From: Bacillus sp. FJAT-27264
Lineage (GTDB): Bacteria; Bacillota; Bacilli; Paenibacillales; Paenibacillaceae
Assembly (NCBI RefSeq): GCF_001682855.1
Contig: NZ_MAQW01000012.1
Span: forward strand, 186,001-250,000
Direction: 5' to 3'
DNA: 64,000 bases
Below, in pieces: positions 41,494-50,628 of this stretch. The position numbers were made by a program, and so were the translations under genes. Numbering within the stretch: position 1 is the first letter of the stretch; each line of letters starts with the position of its first letter. The notes under the pieces were generated by a model that saw only the letters and a list, made by a program, of their open reading frames with translations, did not search any database and was not told where the DNA came from.

Positions 41494-42405
41494 ATGACTA
41501 AATCCTCTTTTCCAGCCAAAAAAGAACGGCATGTGCTGTTCGGGTCTGTCCCGCCCGTTACCGGAAACAAGCCCACCCTTAAAGAACAGATGACCGACCT
41601 CCAGAATCATAGAGAAGATTATTTGTTTGCAATTGAAGAGGTGGGTATCACAAGCGTCAAGCATCCGCTCACCATCCATTCAACTATGGCCCCCCATGTT
41701 CAAACGACCATAGCCAGCATAGAACTCACCACAAAACTGGGTCAAAAGAGTAAGGGAATCAATATGAGCCGCTTAACAGAAACTTTGGAATCTTATCGGC
41801 AGGAAGGGTTGTCTACAGATCTAGCTCAATTATGTAAATTGACAAAAGAACTAGCCGTTGTTATGAATCAGACTGGTTCGAAGCTGGTGATGGAGTTCCC
41901 TTGGTTCTATGAGCGTTCAGCACCTGCCTCTAATCTAATCGGGTTAGGGCATTCCGAGTTGTATATTGAAATAGCGTATGACGAGTCTAAATACCGGAAG
42001 TTTGAAATTACGGTGGGTATTACTGTTGCTGTAACTACACTTTGCCCGTGTTCCAAAGAAATCAGTGAATACAGCGCGCACAATCAGCGGGGATTGGTCA
42101 CGATTCGGGTCAATGTTGACCCACAGCTTCAGGACGACAATTGGAAGGTAATGCTGCTGGAAGCGGCTGAGTCGAATGCCAGTGCTGCGCTTCACCCTGT
42201 GCTAAAACGTCCTGATGAGAAAATGGTCACCGAGCGAGCCTACGAGAATCCCCGTTTTGTGGAGGATCTCACTCGGCTAATTGCGGCTGATCTTTACGAA
42301 TATGACTTTGTGGAGAAGTTCACGGTGGAATGCCGTAATGAGGAATCAATTCATCAGCATGATGCGGTCGCCCGAATTACTTTTGATAAAAGGCAAAAAA
42401 GCTGA
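41494..42405 (+). CDS. folE2: GTP cyclohydrolase FolE2 (type IB)
   Basis: 303 residues of COG1469: FGSVPPVTGNKPTLKEQMTDLQNHREDYLFAIEEVGI at the N-terminus; TVGITVAVTTLCPCSKEISEYSAHNQRGLVTI with the active-site Cys and Glu; and HQHDAVARI at the C-terminus. It converts GTP to dihydroneopterin triphosphate, the first step of folate and queuosine-type pterin synthesis. Unlike zinc-dependent FolE it can use manganese or other metals, and in Bacillus it is de-repressed by Zur during zinc starvation; the box upstream fits. No other folate genes are nearby. Confidence 0.92.
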   Translation: MTKSSFPAKKERHVLFGSVPPVTGNKPTLKEQMTDLQNHREDYLFAIEEVGITSVKHPLTIHSTMAPHVQTTIASIELTTKLGQKSKGINMSRLTETLESYRQEGLSTDLAQLCKLTKELAVVMNQTGSKLVMEFPWFYERSAPASNLIGLGHSELYIEIAYDESKYRKFEITVGITVAVTTLCPCSKEISEYSAHNQRGLVTIRVNVDPQLQDDNWKVMLLEAAESNASAALHPVLKRPDEKMVTERAYENPRFVEDLTRLIAADLYEYDFVEKFTVECRNEESIHQHDAVARITFDKRQKS

Positions 42406-42428
42406 GGTCCGTAACCCGGATCCCAGCT
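42394..42428. terminator. Terminator between folE2 and the deacetylase gene
   Basis: AGCTGAGGTCCG and CGGATCCCAGCT arms form an interrupted stem between convergent genes, with an A-run on the folE2 side and CTTTTT on the other. Confidence 0.6.
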
Positions 42429-42439
42429 CTCACTTTTTC

Positions 42440-43138
42440 CTAAGCCATCTCATCCAGTCGCACGAATTGCAGGTTCCGGGTCTTCAGCTCTCCCAGTACC
42501 TCCTCCAGTGCTTGCATCATATAGTATGGCGCATTCGGGTCTGCACCCATGGTCTCTCCGCTGTCGTGTAACAGGACAACAGAACCGTCGGTAATTCGGC
42601 CTAAGAGGGTGGACTGTAAGCGGGTGCGGCAGACCCTGCTGCTCCAATCGCCGCCTTTTAGCGACCAAAGAACAATGCGGTAATGTCTGTAATGGAAAAA
42701 ATCAAACAGGTTGATCAAGCCCCAAGGCGGGCGGTAATGGTTCGGCCGAATTCCAACAATCGATTCTATAATATCGGCAGAACGTTCCAGATGCTCACGC
42801 CGGATCGTACCGGGCAGCATCAGCCAGTTAGTCTTATGATAATAATTATGAATGCCGATCTGATGGCCTTCCCGATCCATCCTGCGGATGAGCTCCGGAT
42901 ACTGCTCTGCTTGCGCGCCAAGCACAAAAAAGGTTGCTTTAACTTGATACAATTCCAATAAATCTAATAATACTGGAGTATATTTCGGATGCGGGCCATC
43001 ATCAAAAGTAAAAGCCACCTGCTTTTGAGCTCTTCCCTTACGGAAAACACCAAGACCGGTCATTCGGCTGATCAAGCTGGGAACAAACATGTAACAAGAG
43101 GCTGCACACAATATTCCGCCTGCCAGGTATTTGAGCAT
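42440..43138 (-). CDS. Polysaccharide deacetylase (NodB-type)
   Basis: 232 residues with an N-terminal membrane anchor or signal (1-25) and the NodB domain: VAFTFDDGPHPKYT (catalytic Asp-Asp), GHQIGIHNYYH (metal His), RPPWG, and VVLLHDSG (catalytic His). It is probably a membrane-bound enzyme that removes N-acetyl groups from peptidoglycan or another wall glycan at the outer face. The second metal His is in HNYYH rather than HTxxH, a small deviation. Upstream lies a YkoP-like gene on the same strand, 97 bp away. Confidence 0.85.
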   Translation of the reverse strand: MLKYLAGGILCAASCYMFVPSLISRMTGLGVFRKGRAQKQVAFTFDDGPHPKYTPVLLDLLELYQVKATFFVLGAQAEQYPELIRRMDREGHQIGIHNYYHKTNWLMLPGTIRREHLERSADIIESIVGIRPNHYRPPWGLINLFDFFHYRHYRIVLWSLKGGDWSSRVCRTRLQSTLLGRITDGSVVLLHDSGETMGADPNAPYYMMQALEEVLGELKTRNLQFVRLDEMA

Positions 43139-43235
43139 GACTCTCCTCCATATGAAAAATAATGATGGTAAATTAAATATATGCTTTTAATGTCAGGGGA
43201 GAATAGCTCGTTTGTCTATTTCATCATAAACTATG

Positions 43236-43829
43236 TTAACCCGTAGTTTTCTGTAAGGGGGAGAAGCGTTTCTGCAAGGAATTCCGCGAATGAATGAGTC
43301 GTATAGGTACCAGCAGTTCTGTCCGCCTACGAATTCGCTGTCTTCCCTCCGGGTGCATGGCTGAGAGCAGCATTCGAAGATAGATCGTCGTGAACCACTC
43401 GAAAAGTCCGGATTTCAGGCTTTGTTGTTCAAAACCCAGACCGTGAACTAATCCCCGGTGAAGCAGAGTGATCCCCATTAAAGCTTTGGCCTGTTTGAAC
43501 TCGGAATGCGATTCGAAAGCATCGTTGATTTGCTGCATGGATTTACGTAGCATACGGGCGGTTTGCAGCGCGGCCCGGTCCGAACCTTCGGCTTGAATGA
43601 GCTTCAGGATCATTTCATTATCGAGATGGATTTCCCCTATCCACTCCCCGCGCTGAATAACCGTGGCATCCTGACAAACAATGGACTCCCCCCGGTGTTT
43701 TTTAAGCAACACTGTACATATACCAAACCGAGATTTGTGCGATCCGCGAAAATGAGACAGCAGCGCGAACGCTTTTTCCCACATCATCCAGAGGGACTGT
43801 ACGGCCGTTTTTCGTATTTTAAAAGTCAC
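43236..43829 (-). CDS. YkoP-like protein of unknown function (GTG start)
   Basis: 197 residues starting at GTG (43827-43829), ten bases after GGAGG. Arg/Lys-rich with no signal peptide; the segment GICTVLLKKHRGESIVCQDATVIQRGEWIGEIHLDNEMILKL matches the YkoP-like domain found next to or fused with polysaccharide deacetylases and glycosyltransferases in Bacilli. It precedes a deacetylase here too, supporting a wall- or exopolysaccharide-linked role. No catalytic motif visible. Confidence 0.6.
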   Translation of the reverse strand: MTFKIRKTAVQSLWMMWEKAFALLSHFRGSHKSRFGICTVLLKKHRGESIVCQDATVIQRGEWIGEIHLDNEMILKLIQAEGSDRAALQTARMLRKSMQQINDAFESHSEFKQAKALMGITLLHRGLVHGLGFEQQSLKSGLFEWFTTIYLRMLLSAMHPEGRQRIRRRTELLVPIRLIHSRNSLQKRFSPLQKTTG

Positions 43830-43898
43830 TTTGTTCTCTCCTCCCTAGCGTCTATATATGTTTGACGCAGCGCAGCTGGTAATCACTGTCTTTTAACG

Positions 43899-43924
43899 AA
43901 AAAAAGCCCGCGACGGTCGCGGAC
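43899..43924 (-). terminator. Terminator of the serine hydrolase gene
   Basis: GTCCGCGA-CCG-TCGCGGGC followed on the minus strand by a T-run, 18 bp after the stop codon. Confidence 0.85.
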
Positions 43925-43941
43925 TTCAATTCGGGTAGTGG

Positions 43942-45204
43942 TTATCCATTCTTCGGATACCCGAAAAATGTCCTCTTCCCTTGTTCGTTCATTTCAATAC
44001 GATAGGGGGCAACCTGGTCCGAATGTCTGCGCACAAATCTCCCTTCACCTACCGGATAAATCTCTATATGAAGATTCCCTGAAAATCTCGTAAAGTATAG
44101 TTTTCCCTGAATGAGTTCGATTTCGATCTTGTCCTTCAGATAGGTTCCGCAGAATTCTGTAAGCATGTCCTCGCTGATGGTCCATTCTTCATGTTTTGTC
44201 GGAGCTTTGACCTCTGCATGATGCAGTATATCTGCAATGGCTTGACCCAGTCTGTACTGGTCGATGGCTTCGTTATTCGAAAGAATGATGATACAAAGAT
44301 CCTCATCGAAGTAATTCTGCATATACGTGCTGACCCCCAGATGATCTCCCCCATGAGCATATCTGTGTGCCCCATGTACATGATGATGTTCCAGTCCGTA
44401 GCAGTAGTTATTTTGGTTTTCGTTGAAGAACCTGGAATAGGCTTCTGGGGATAAGAGCTTCCGATCCCGCAAACAGGTATACCATTTAAACAAGTCTTCG
44501 CAATTTGAGACCATGGCCCCGGCACCGATGCTGAATTTTTCATTATGGTAAGGGCTCTTAATGAGTGTATTAAAATCTTTTGTATACGGAGTAGATTTGT
44601 TGAGAATAGGTTTGCAGCCATCATCTATATCACTGTTCATCATTTTCATGGGCTGAAAAATGTTGTTGCGGATAAAGTCCTCATAACGCTCTCCAGAGAC
44701 ATTCTCAATGATCCAGGCCAGTAAATTATAGTTGGAATTATTGTAGTCAAAGGTGATACCTGGGGGTGTTGTAGGCTGTTGGTTAATATATGTTTTAAAG
44801 AAGTCGTCTCGCGAATACTCGTTTCTGTTGTATCCAGCAAAAAAGTCATTTTCAAAATTATAAAAATTATATAACCCGGATGTATGCGACAGTAAATGAT
44901 GTACAGTAATAGACTCATCAATCTTCATGCCGTCAGGAAGATAAACCTGCGCAGACTGATCGATATCCAGCTTGTTCTGATCATGCAACAACATCATTGC
45001 AAAAGCCGTAAACTGCTTCGAAACGGAAGCGAGAGAAAAGCATGAATGGATATTATTTTTGATCCCAAACTCAAGATTTGCATATCCGTATGCGCTTTCA
45101 AACAACACTTCACCTTTGCTGACTACTTGAATAACCCCATAGAATTCCCATAATTCCAGATAACTGCGAATATAAGCGGCTAGTTTCAATTTTACGGATT
45201 GCAT
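43942..45204 (-). CDS. Beta-lactamase-family serine hydrolase
   Basis: 420 residues, class C beta-lactamase/AmpH-like fold: nucleophile motif SVSK (in FSLASVSKQFTAFAMMLL, about residue 60), YNNSNYN as the Tyr-x-Asn motif, and HGGDHLG as the KTG-equivalent. A C-terminal DUF3471-like beta domain (about 330-420) follows. No signal peptide is apparent, so it may act in the cytoplasm, or export is not classical. Likely an esterase, D-amino-peptidase or carboxypeptidase; substrate unknown. Ribosome binding site GAGGAG. It starts seven bp after the broken GNAT locus on the same strand. Confidence 0.85.
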   Translation of the reverse strand: MQSVKLKLAAYIRSYLELWEFYGVIQVVSKGEVLFESAYGYANLEFGIKNNIHSCFSLASVSKQFTAFAMMLLHDQNKLDIDQSAQVYLPDGMKIDESITVHHLLSHTSGLYNFYNFENDFFAGYNRNEYSRDDFFKTYINQQPTTPPGITFDYNNSNYNLLAWIIENVSGERYEDFIRNNIFQPMKMMNSDIDDGCKPILNKSTPYTKDFNTLIKSPYHNEKFSIGAGAMVSNCEDLFKWYTCLRDRKLLSPEAYSRFFNENQNNYCYGLEHHHVHGAHRYAHGGDHLGVSTYMQNYFDEDLCIIILSNNEAIDQYRLGQAIADILHHAEVKAPTKHEEWTISEDMLTEFCGTYLKDKIEIELIQGKLYFTRFSGNLHIEIYPVGEGRFVRRHSDQVAPYRIEMNEQGKRTFFGYPKNG

Positions 45205-45210
45205 TAGAGT

Positions 45211-45568
45211 CTACTCCTCGCCTGGTGCATGTAATTTATTTTCCATAATAAAATTGTCCATCACAAAGCCGTTGCCGATATCTGCCACTTGCGTTCGGAC
45301 TGTTCGAAATCCTTTTTTCTCGTAGATGGCAATCGCATCCGTATTGTACTTTTTAACCATCAGCCAAATCGTGCCGATCCCTTTGTCTTTGCATAATTGC
45401 ACAAGAAACTTCATAGCTTGGCTGGCATAGCCTTTGCCCCGGTATTCCACTGGGTGAAAAACCACTTGTCTTTGGTGCCATAACAACCCTGTTAGCTAAT
45501 TCAAGCTTGTTCATTGTGTACGGCTGAAACAAAAGATCTGTAGAGTGTCTTTGCTGTAGATTACTCAT
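45211..45568 (-). pseudogene. Remnant: old-yellow-enzyme N-terminus joined out of frame to a GNAT C-terminus
   Basis: The minus strand from 45568 encodes MSNLQQRHSTDLLFQPYTMN, then KLELANRVVMAP, the unmistakable N-terminus of an NADH:flavin oxidoreductase (old yellow enzyme). Near 45475 the sequence changes: another frame from there to 45211 encodes VVFHPVEYRGKGYASQAMKF and IAIYEKKGFRTVRTQV, the C-terminal half of a GNAT acetyltransferase that lacks its first 60-70 residues. Neither protein can be functional as a whole. The simplest explanation is a deletion that fused two genes of the same orientation. The ArsR gene at 45776, divergent from the old-yellow-enzyme start, may have been its regulator. 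Confidence 0.75.
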
Positions 45569-45775
45569 TATTCACACCTCCACATTATGAGAACAACCAT
45601 TCTAGAACAGAATATCACTTGAAAATGCCGAAGTAAAGATTTTGTTATTTTGATATTCGTGTTAATGAATTTCCTTTTCATTACTAGAGATAAGTAGATT
45701 GTGTTATGATGTAAGCTACGATATAAATGGAGTTCACCGAACGAACTAGCCTGTCAGAGGAATAGGAGGTCACAC

Positions 45776-46057
45776 ATGGCTACTTTATCAGATCAGCAAT
45801 TTTCAAGAATTGCACGTGCATTGGCGGAACCAAGACGCTTTCAGATGCTTAAAGAAATTGGAGCTTCTGAACAGCCATTGGCCTGTAGCATACTACAAGA
45901 AAACCATTCCGTTAGCCCGCCCACGATCTCCCATCATCTTAAGGAACTGGAGACAGCAGGCTTGATTCAAGGTATACGAGACGGTAAATTTATGAGCTAC
46001 ATTCTGCAAGAAGACGTGCTGCGTGCTTATTTGCATCAACTCTCTGAAATCCTATAA
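45776..46057 (+). CDS. ArsR-family transcriptional regulator
   Basis: 93 residues, one winged helix: FSRIARALAEPRRFQMLKEIGASEQPLACSILQENHSVSPPTISHHLKELETAGLIQGIRDGKFMSYIL. Single Cys (LACSI), no metal-binding ELCVCD motif, so it is not a classical metal sensor; similar proteins sense organic or redox signals. Ribosome binding site AGGAGG. It is divergent from the truncated old-yellow-enzyme gene and followed by a terminator, then an MFS gene. Confidence 0.85.
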   Translation: MATLSDQQFSRIARALAEPRRFQMLKEIGASEQPLACSILQENHSVSPPTISHHLKELETAGLIQGIRDGKFMSYILQEDVLRAYLHQLSEIL

Positions 46058-46074
46058 TTGTATTCTATACGGTG

Positions 46075-46111
46075 CCACCCCTTCAACTTACTTGAAGAGG
46101 GTGGTTTTATT
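46075..46111 (+). terminator. Terminator after the ArsR gene
   Basis: CCACCCCTTCAA pairs with TTGAAGAGGGTGG and is followed by TTTTATTTT. Confidence 0.8.
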
Positions 46112-46216
46112 TTGCCCAAAAAATCTCTTGCAATTAAATATATTGACGGCTAAAAATCAATATGATACTTTTACAACTGTCTAATTGACAAAATCTGATC
46201 TGGAGTTGATAAATTC

Positions 46217-47401
46217 ATGTCTAGAGCGAAATCATTTATTATTTTTATTCTGGCGTTAGGAACGTTTGGAATTATAAATACAGAGATGGGCATTATCGGT
46301 ATTTTGCCGCAAATTGCCGAGAAATTTGGTGTTTCTGTGTCTCATGCCGGCCTACTTGTTAGTCTTTTCGCCCTTGCCGTTGCAATTGCCGGTCCAATTC
46401 TACCGCTGGCATTCTCAAGAGTTAATCGAAAATCTATGATGCTAATCGTTTTTGGTTTGTTCATTCTGTCTAATATCATTTCAGTCTTTGCCTCATCCTT
46501 CACAGTAGTCCTTATTGCCCGCATCATTCCTGCCTTCTTCCATCCAGTATATTTTTCGGTAGCCTTTACGTTCGCAGCAACGCTAGTAAATGAAGACCAA
46601 GTCCCCAAAGTCGTATCTAAAATTTTCATGGGTATGACTGCAGGGATGATTATCGGCATCCCGATCACATCATTTATTGCCAATATCTCATCCATTGAGA
46701 TGGCTATGCTCTTCTTTGCTGTGATAAATGTGATGACTTTCTTGGCCATCCTCATTTTTGTTCCATCTATGCCGGTGTTACAGAAGATTTCTTATGGCGC
46801 ACAGCTAAGTGTATTGAAGAAGCCCGTTCTATGGATAAGCATGGCGGCTGCCGCCTTTATCGTCTCAGGAGTATACGCAGTATTCAGCTTCTTCACTGAA
46901 TATTTGACGAAAGTAACTCATATGTCCAGTAATTCGATCAGCTTGATGTTAGTGCTCTTCGGAGTAACCGGAATTATAGGGAATGTATTAGCAGGAAAAT
47001 GGCTGACCAACAATGCAGTAAAAACCGCCCTGCTGTTCCCATTCACGTTAGGCATTGTCTATGTGCTGATCTACTTCATGGGCAGCCTGACCATTCCTAT
47101 GATCGCTATTATCCTTGTGTGGGGCATCCTATTTACAATGGGAATCAATATTGCTCAGTATTGGATTACTTCATCCGCCTTAGAAGCACCAGATTTCGCT
47201 AACGGACTATTCGTAGCTTTTGCCAATCTAGGCGTGACCATCGGCAGTACGGTTGGAGGGGCCTTCATCTCCCGTTTAGGAACATCAAGCGTCGTTTGGA
47301 GTGGTATAATCTTTATGATCCTGGCCTTCCTTATGATTGCCTTGAGAACAACGGTATTTAGATACAGTTTTAAGAAAGTCACTGCGGCAAATCAGCTGTA
47401 A
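46217..47401 (+). CDS. MFS transporter, DHA1/AraJ type
   Basis: 394 residues, 12 membrane helices. GIINTEMGIIGILPQIAEKFGVSVSHAGLLVSLFALAVAIAGPILPL in helices 1-2 and SRVNRKSMML (weak motif A) place it among AraJ/YdhP-like sugar- or drug-efflux carriers. The C-terminal half includes FANLGVTIGSTVGGAFISRLG, typical of this group. Substrate unknown. It follows the ArsR terminator by about 110 bp, so it probably has its own promoter. No terminator is obvious downstream. Confidence 0.85.
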   Translation: MSRAKSFIIFILALGTFGIINTEMGIIGILPQIAEKFGVSVSHAGLLVSLFALAVAIAGPILPLAFSRVNRKSMMLIVFGLFILSNIISVFASSFTVVLIARIIPAFFHPVYFSVAFTFAATLVNEDQVPKVVSKIFMGMTAGMIIGIPITSFIANISSIEMAMLFFAVINVMTFLAILIFVPSMPVLQKISYGAQLSVLKKPVLWISMAAAAFIVSGVYAVFSFFTEYLTKVTHMSSNSISLMLVLFGVTGIIGNVLAGKWLTNNAVKTALLFPFTLGIVYVLIYFMGSLTIPMIAIILVWGILFTMGINIAQYWITSSALEAPDFANGLFVAFANLGVTIGSTVGGAFISRLGTSSVVWSGIIFMILAFLMIALRTTVFRYSFKKVTAANQL

Positions 47402-47766
47402 AGCCAGAAATAAGTAGTGACCTATTCAAAGTTTTTCTTCCTATAGACAGATAGTCCCGCAAATAAGACGAATCCGTTCGATAGTTTATCTATTGAATGA
47501 ACGGGTGTCACTCTCTTTGACTGATTAACTATTAAATAAACTTTATAAATTCGATTTAGCTATAATGCAGACAACAGCGGCCGGAAGCCCAAACATTCTC
47601 TGGAATCACGGTTAATCGCAAAGCAGAAAAATCACTAGTTCAATCTATATAGTAATGCTGTTACAATTAGCTTCACTAATTTGCGGGCTCTAGCTACACT
47701 TGACTTTAGAATCCATTTTGCTGCATAGTGAATAAAAATCTTCATTAAAAATAATGGAGGCTCCCG
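47402..47766. other. 365-bp intergenic region with an inverted repeat
   Basis: No gene is supported here. CCGTTC (47474-47479) and GAACGG (47499-47504) flank AT-rich symmetric sequence; there is no T-run. The rest is AT-rich and should contain the promoter of the ROK gene; GGAGG at 47756-47760 is its ribosome binding site. Confidence 0.5.
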
Positions 47767-48774
47767 ATGAATCAGCCTAGTAAGAACCTTATCAAAGAAA
47801 TTAACCTGAACCACGTAAGAAGAGTAATGAAGCAAGTGCACACAGCAACAAAACCTCAGCTATCGGCGTTAACGAAGTTAAGTGTGGTGACCATTAATTC
47901 GCTCGTCAAAGATCTTGTGAAGTATGGAGAGTTATTGGAGGATGAATTAGTCTCATCGAGCGGAGGAAGACCCGCTTTAAATTACCGCTATAATTTCAAC
48001 TACCATCTGGCATTAGTCCTCTATATGAAAGAATATCAAGGTCAGGATAACGTTGTTGCGACAGTAATCAATCTGCAAGGGGATGTATTGGCACGGGAAG
48101 ACTATGTAATGGCATTTTTCGAAAAAGAACGTTTCTTTGCAATTATCAACCACTTTCTTGAACAGTATCCTTCCATTAATGTCATCGGACTTGGTATTCC
48201 AGGGCAGTCTGTTCGTGGTGAGATTACCGTCAGCAGTCATGAACGGCTCAACGGGATTCGAATCATTGATGATTTGCAACAAGCGTTTGGTCTACCTGTC
48301 GTACTTGAAAATGACGTCAACGCCGCTGTGGTTGGATATTGTGTAGAGAGAGAGCCAGAAGAAGAGCAAACGGTGGTCGGCATCTATTTTCCAGACAAGG
48401 CCCCTCCCGGTATGGGCATCTATCTGGATGGTAGAATTGTCAAAGGAAAAGACGGCATGGCCGGTGAAATTAAATTTCTCCCGCTATATGTAGATTGGGG
48501 AAGCTCCCTGGACTTTCAGGCGTTTGCCGAGTTGGTTAGCCAAACTGTTCATATTACCAATGCCATTCTCGCTCCGCATAAAATTGTCATTTATCAGCAA
48601 CTGATGAACCCAGCGGATTGGGAGCAATACTGGAAGGCGTACAGAGCCAAGCACAACATGCCTGTAGAACCTGAAGTTTTATTGGAAACGACATTCCAGG
48701 AGGATTATGAAATAGGGATGAAATGGCTAACACTTAAAGAGCTGGAACCGAGTATTACAATCGCCGATGAATAG
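47767..48774 (+). CDS. ROK-family transcriptional regulator
   Basis: 335 residues. N-terminal helix-turn-helix (LNHVRRVMKQVHTATKPQLSALTKLSVVTINSLVKDLVKYGELLEDE, 14-60), followed by a ROK sugar-kinase fold with VIGLGIPG, LENDVNAAVVGY and GIYLDGRIVKGKDGMAGEI. The zinc motif (CxCGxxGC) and the GH of the ROK consensus are missing, so this is a regulator with a modified or non-catalytic sensor domain, of the XylR/NagC type. It may control sugar-related genes, but neighbours do not reveal the ligand. Confidence 0.8.
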   Translation: MNQPSKNLIKEINLNHVRRVMKQVHTATKPQLSALTKLSVVTINSLVKDLVKYGELLEDELVSSSGGRPALNYRYNFNYHLALVLYMKEYQGQDNVVATVINLQGDVLAREDYVMAFFEKERFFAIINHFLEQYPSINVIGLGIPGQSVRGEITVSSHERLNGIRIIDDLQQAFGLPVVLENDVNAAVVGYCVEREPEEEQTVVGIYFPDKAPPGMGIYLDGRIVKGKDGMAGEIKFLPLYVDWGSSLDFQAFAELVSQTVHITNAILAPHKIVIYQQLMNPADWEQYWKAYRAKHNMPVEPEVLLETTFQEDYEIGMKWLTLKELEPSITIADE

Positions 48775-48783
48775 CCTGAGCGA

Positions 48784-48814
48784 ACAAAAAAGGGAAGGAC
48801 ATCATGTCCTTCCC
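48784..48814. terminator. Terminator between ROK and TetR genes
   Basis: GGGAAGGACAT and ATGTCCTTCCC form a perfect 11-bp stem with a one-base centre. The T-run is on the minus-strand side (AAAAAA before the stem on plus), so it mainly serves the TetR gene but can also stop the ROK transcript. Confidence 0.75.
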
Positions 48815-48894
48815 CCATCTAAATGAATGTTTTACCCCATAATCCCCCCGCTTCTTCACTTGCCCAAAAAACGTCTAATCAATTAAGTCAAAGA

Positions 48895-49500
48895 TCACCG
48901 GAGACCTTTGATAATAAAATCAACGGATTTCTCAGAGGTTTGCACGATATCGTAAGCAAAATTAGACTGACACCAGGCGATCAGAGAGCCCGTGATAAAA
49001 GTGTATACATAATTCACGATTTCTTCACTCGTCAATTCACATGTGAACAGCGCTTGGGAGCGTCCTTCATCTACAATTCCATAAAGCAGCTCCTCCTTCA
49101 AACAGTCTGACAAGTAAGAGGAGCCCTCAGATGATGCTGAAGATAAGTTCACAATATAAGCCATCTTCGTTAACTCCTCCCCTGCAACCGCAGTAAAGCT
49201 CAAAGAGATAACAATAAAGGCCTTTAGCTTGTCCATTGGTGTAGCTGCTGGATGTTCTTCCTCATACTTACTGAATTGATCACTCATATATTCGCTGATA
49301 TCGTCCCGGTACAATTGCCGGACGATATCCTCTTTGGACTTGTAGTGAATGTAGAATGTGCCTTTGGAGATGCTGGAGTCTGCACATATTTGATCTACAG
49401 TTACCTGATTGTAACCATGGGTCAAAATGAGTTCCTTAGCTACAGCAAATATTTTTTTTTTGGTTTGTTTCCCCTTGACATAACGTTTCGTTTCAGCCAC
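48895..49500 (-). CDS. TetR-family transcriptional regulator (GTG start)
   Basis: 201 residues from GTG (49498-49500), seven bases after GGGGAGG. HTH: KKKIFAVAKELILTHGYNQVTVDQICADSSISKGTFYIHYKSKEDIVRQLY. The ligand domain is of normal size. Divergent from the F420-type oxidoreductase gene at 49737; a strong promoter and a TCACT/AGTGA repeat lie between them, so it probably represses that gene. Confidence 0.88.
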   Translation of the reverse strand: MAETKRYVKGKQTKKKIFAVAKELILTHGYNQVTVDQICADSSISKGTFYIHYKSKEDIVRQLYRDDISEYMSDQFSKYEEEHPAATPMDKLKAFIVISLSFTAVAGEELTKMAYIVNLSSASSEGSSYLSDCLKEELLYGIVDEGRSQALFTCELTSEEIVNYVYTFITGSLIAWCQSNFAYDIVQTSEKSVDFIIKGLR

Positions 49501-49641
49501 GTTCTCGCCTCCCCCTCTTCTCTCTATGAAATTAGAACGCCCCGGATTCCAATTCCATTTGATCTTCGTCCTAATCGATATCTATAACTATAATACATAT
49601 TTTTTCTTGAAGTCAAAGCAAGTCTATTCAAAGTGAAGAGC

Positions 49642-49691
49642 TTGACACATAAATATGACCGCAGTATACTGACCGTAGTCACTTTTAGTGA
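49642..49691 (+). promoter_or_regulatory. Strong promoter and candidate TetR operator
   Basis: TTGACA (49642-49647), 17-bp spacer, TATACT (49665-49670): near-consensus sigma-A promoter. Just downstream, TCACTTTTAGTGA (49679-49691) is a symmetric site that would overlap the start of transcription. Confidence 0.75.
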
Positions 49692-49736
49692 TTGGCATCA
49701 TAAATTCTCAGAAAATGAAAGGAAGGTTGGATAATT

Positions 49737-50603
49737 ATGAAGATTGCTATTATTGGAACAGGACGTATCGGGGGAAATCTTGCCAGAGTTTTTGCAAAAA
49801 AGGGACATGACGTTGCCATTAGCAACTTCAGTAATGCACAAGTTCTTCAGGAATTGGCCCAAGAGATCGGGGCGAAGCCTTCAACAATTGACCACGTCGC
49901 GGACGGTGCTGAGGTAGTAATTATCTCTATTCCGATAAAACGAATTTCGACTCTTCCATCAGGCTTTCTAGATAAAGCTGCGCCTAAAGCAGTTGTAATC
50001 GACACGAACAATTATTATCCATTTATGTATTATGACGGTGTGATTGAAGCCATTGAGGAAGGTCTTCCCGAAAGCCGCTGGGTAGAACAACAACTCAAGC
50101 ATCCAGTCATCAAAACATTTAACGCAACACCTTGGTATAACATGACTTGGGGGACGCCGGAAGGAACGCCAGACCGACTTGCTATGCCTGTAAGCGGCGA
50201 TGATCCAACGGCAAAAGCTATTGTCTTCGAACTGGTCCATCAGGTCGGCTTTGACCCTGTCGATGCCGGCGGTTTGGACGAATCCTGGCGTCAACAGCCG
50301 GGGACGCCGGTATATTGTGTAGACCTTGATGTTCAGGGGGTAATACAAGCCCTGGCAGCTGCGAACCCAGAACGGGGACCTGAATCCAAAACCCTTCACT
50401 TAAGCAAGGAAATGGTACAAGCTGCGTATGAGCAGCAGAGCGCATTTTATGAGAAGTACTTCAAAGCCTGCCAGCTACTTGCAGAAACGAGCGGATGGAA
50501 CGAGGCTAAAGCGACCAAAGCTATTCACATGAGATTTGGAAAAGGTGACAAGTCTCCTGATGATATTCTGGATTTCGTATTAAAGCATCAACAGCTTGAT
50601 TAA
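49737..50603 (+). CDS. NADP-dependent F420-type oxidoreductase (long form)
   Basis: 288 residues. Rossmann fold with MKIAIIGTGRIGGNLARVFAKKGHDVAISN, the NADP-binding pattern of the F420-dependent NADP reductase family, and the subgroup marks VVIDTNNYYP, SRWVEQQLKHPVIKTFN and DAGGLDESWRQQPGTP. A C-terminal 70-residue helical extension (residues 218-288) is missing from the paralogue at 60969-61625. No F420 genes are known in Paenibacillus, so a different acceptor or a purely NADP-linked reaction is likely. Controlled probably by the divergent TetR protein. Confidence 0.82.
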   Translation: MKIAIIGTGRIGGNLARVFAKKGHDVAISNFSNAQVLQELAQEIGAKPSTIDHVADGAEVVIISIPIKRISTLPSGFLDKAAPKAVVIDTNNYYPFMYYDGVIEAIEEGLPESRWVEQQLKHPVIKTFNATPWYNMTWGTPEGTPDRLAMPVSGDDPTAKAIVFELVHQVGFDPVDAGGLDESWRQQPGTPVYCVDLDVQGVIQALAAANPERGPESKTLHLSKEMVQAAYEQQSAFYEKYFKACQLLAETSGWNEAKATKAIHMRFGKGDKSPDDILDFVLKHQQLD

Positions 50604-50628
50604 AGTGTAAATGGATAGCTCATATTAA

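Noticed and set aside
47474..47504. CCGTTC/GAACGG inverted repeat as a terminator of the MFS gene
   Set aside because: The stem is short and interrupted, with no T-run; an operator or chance symmetry is as likely.
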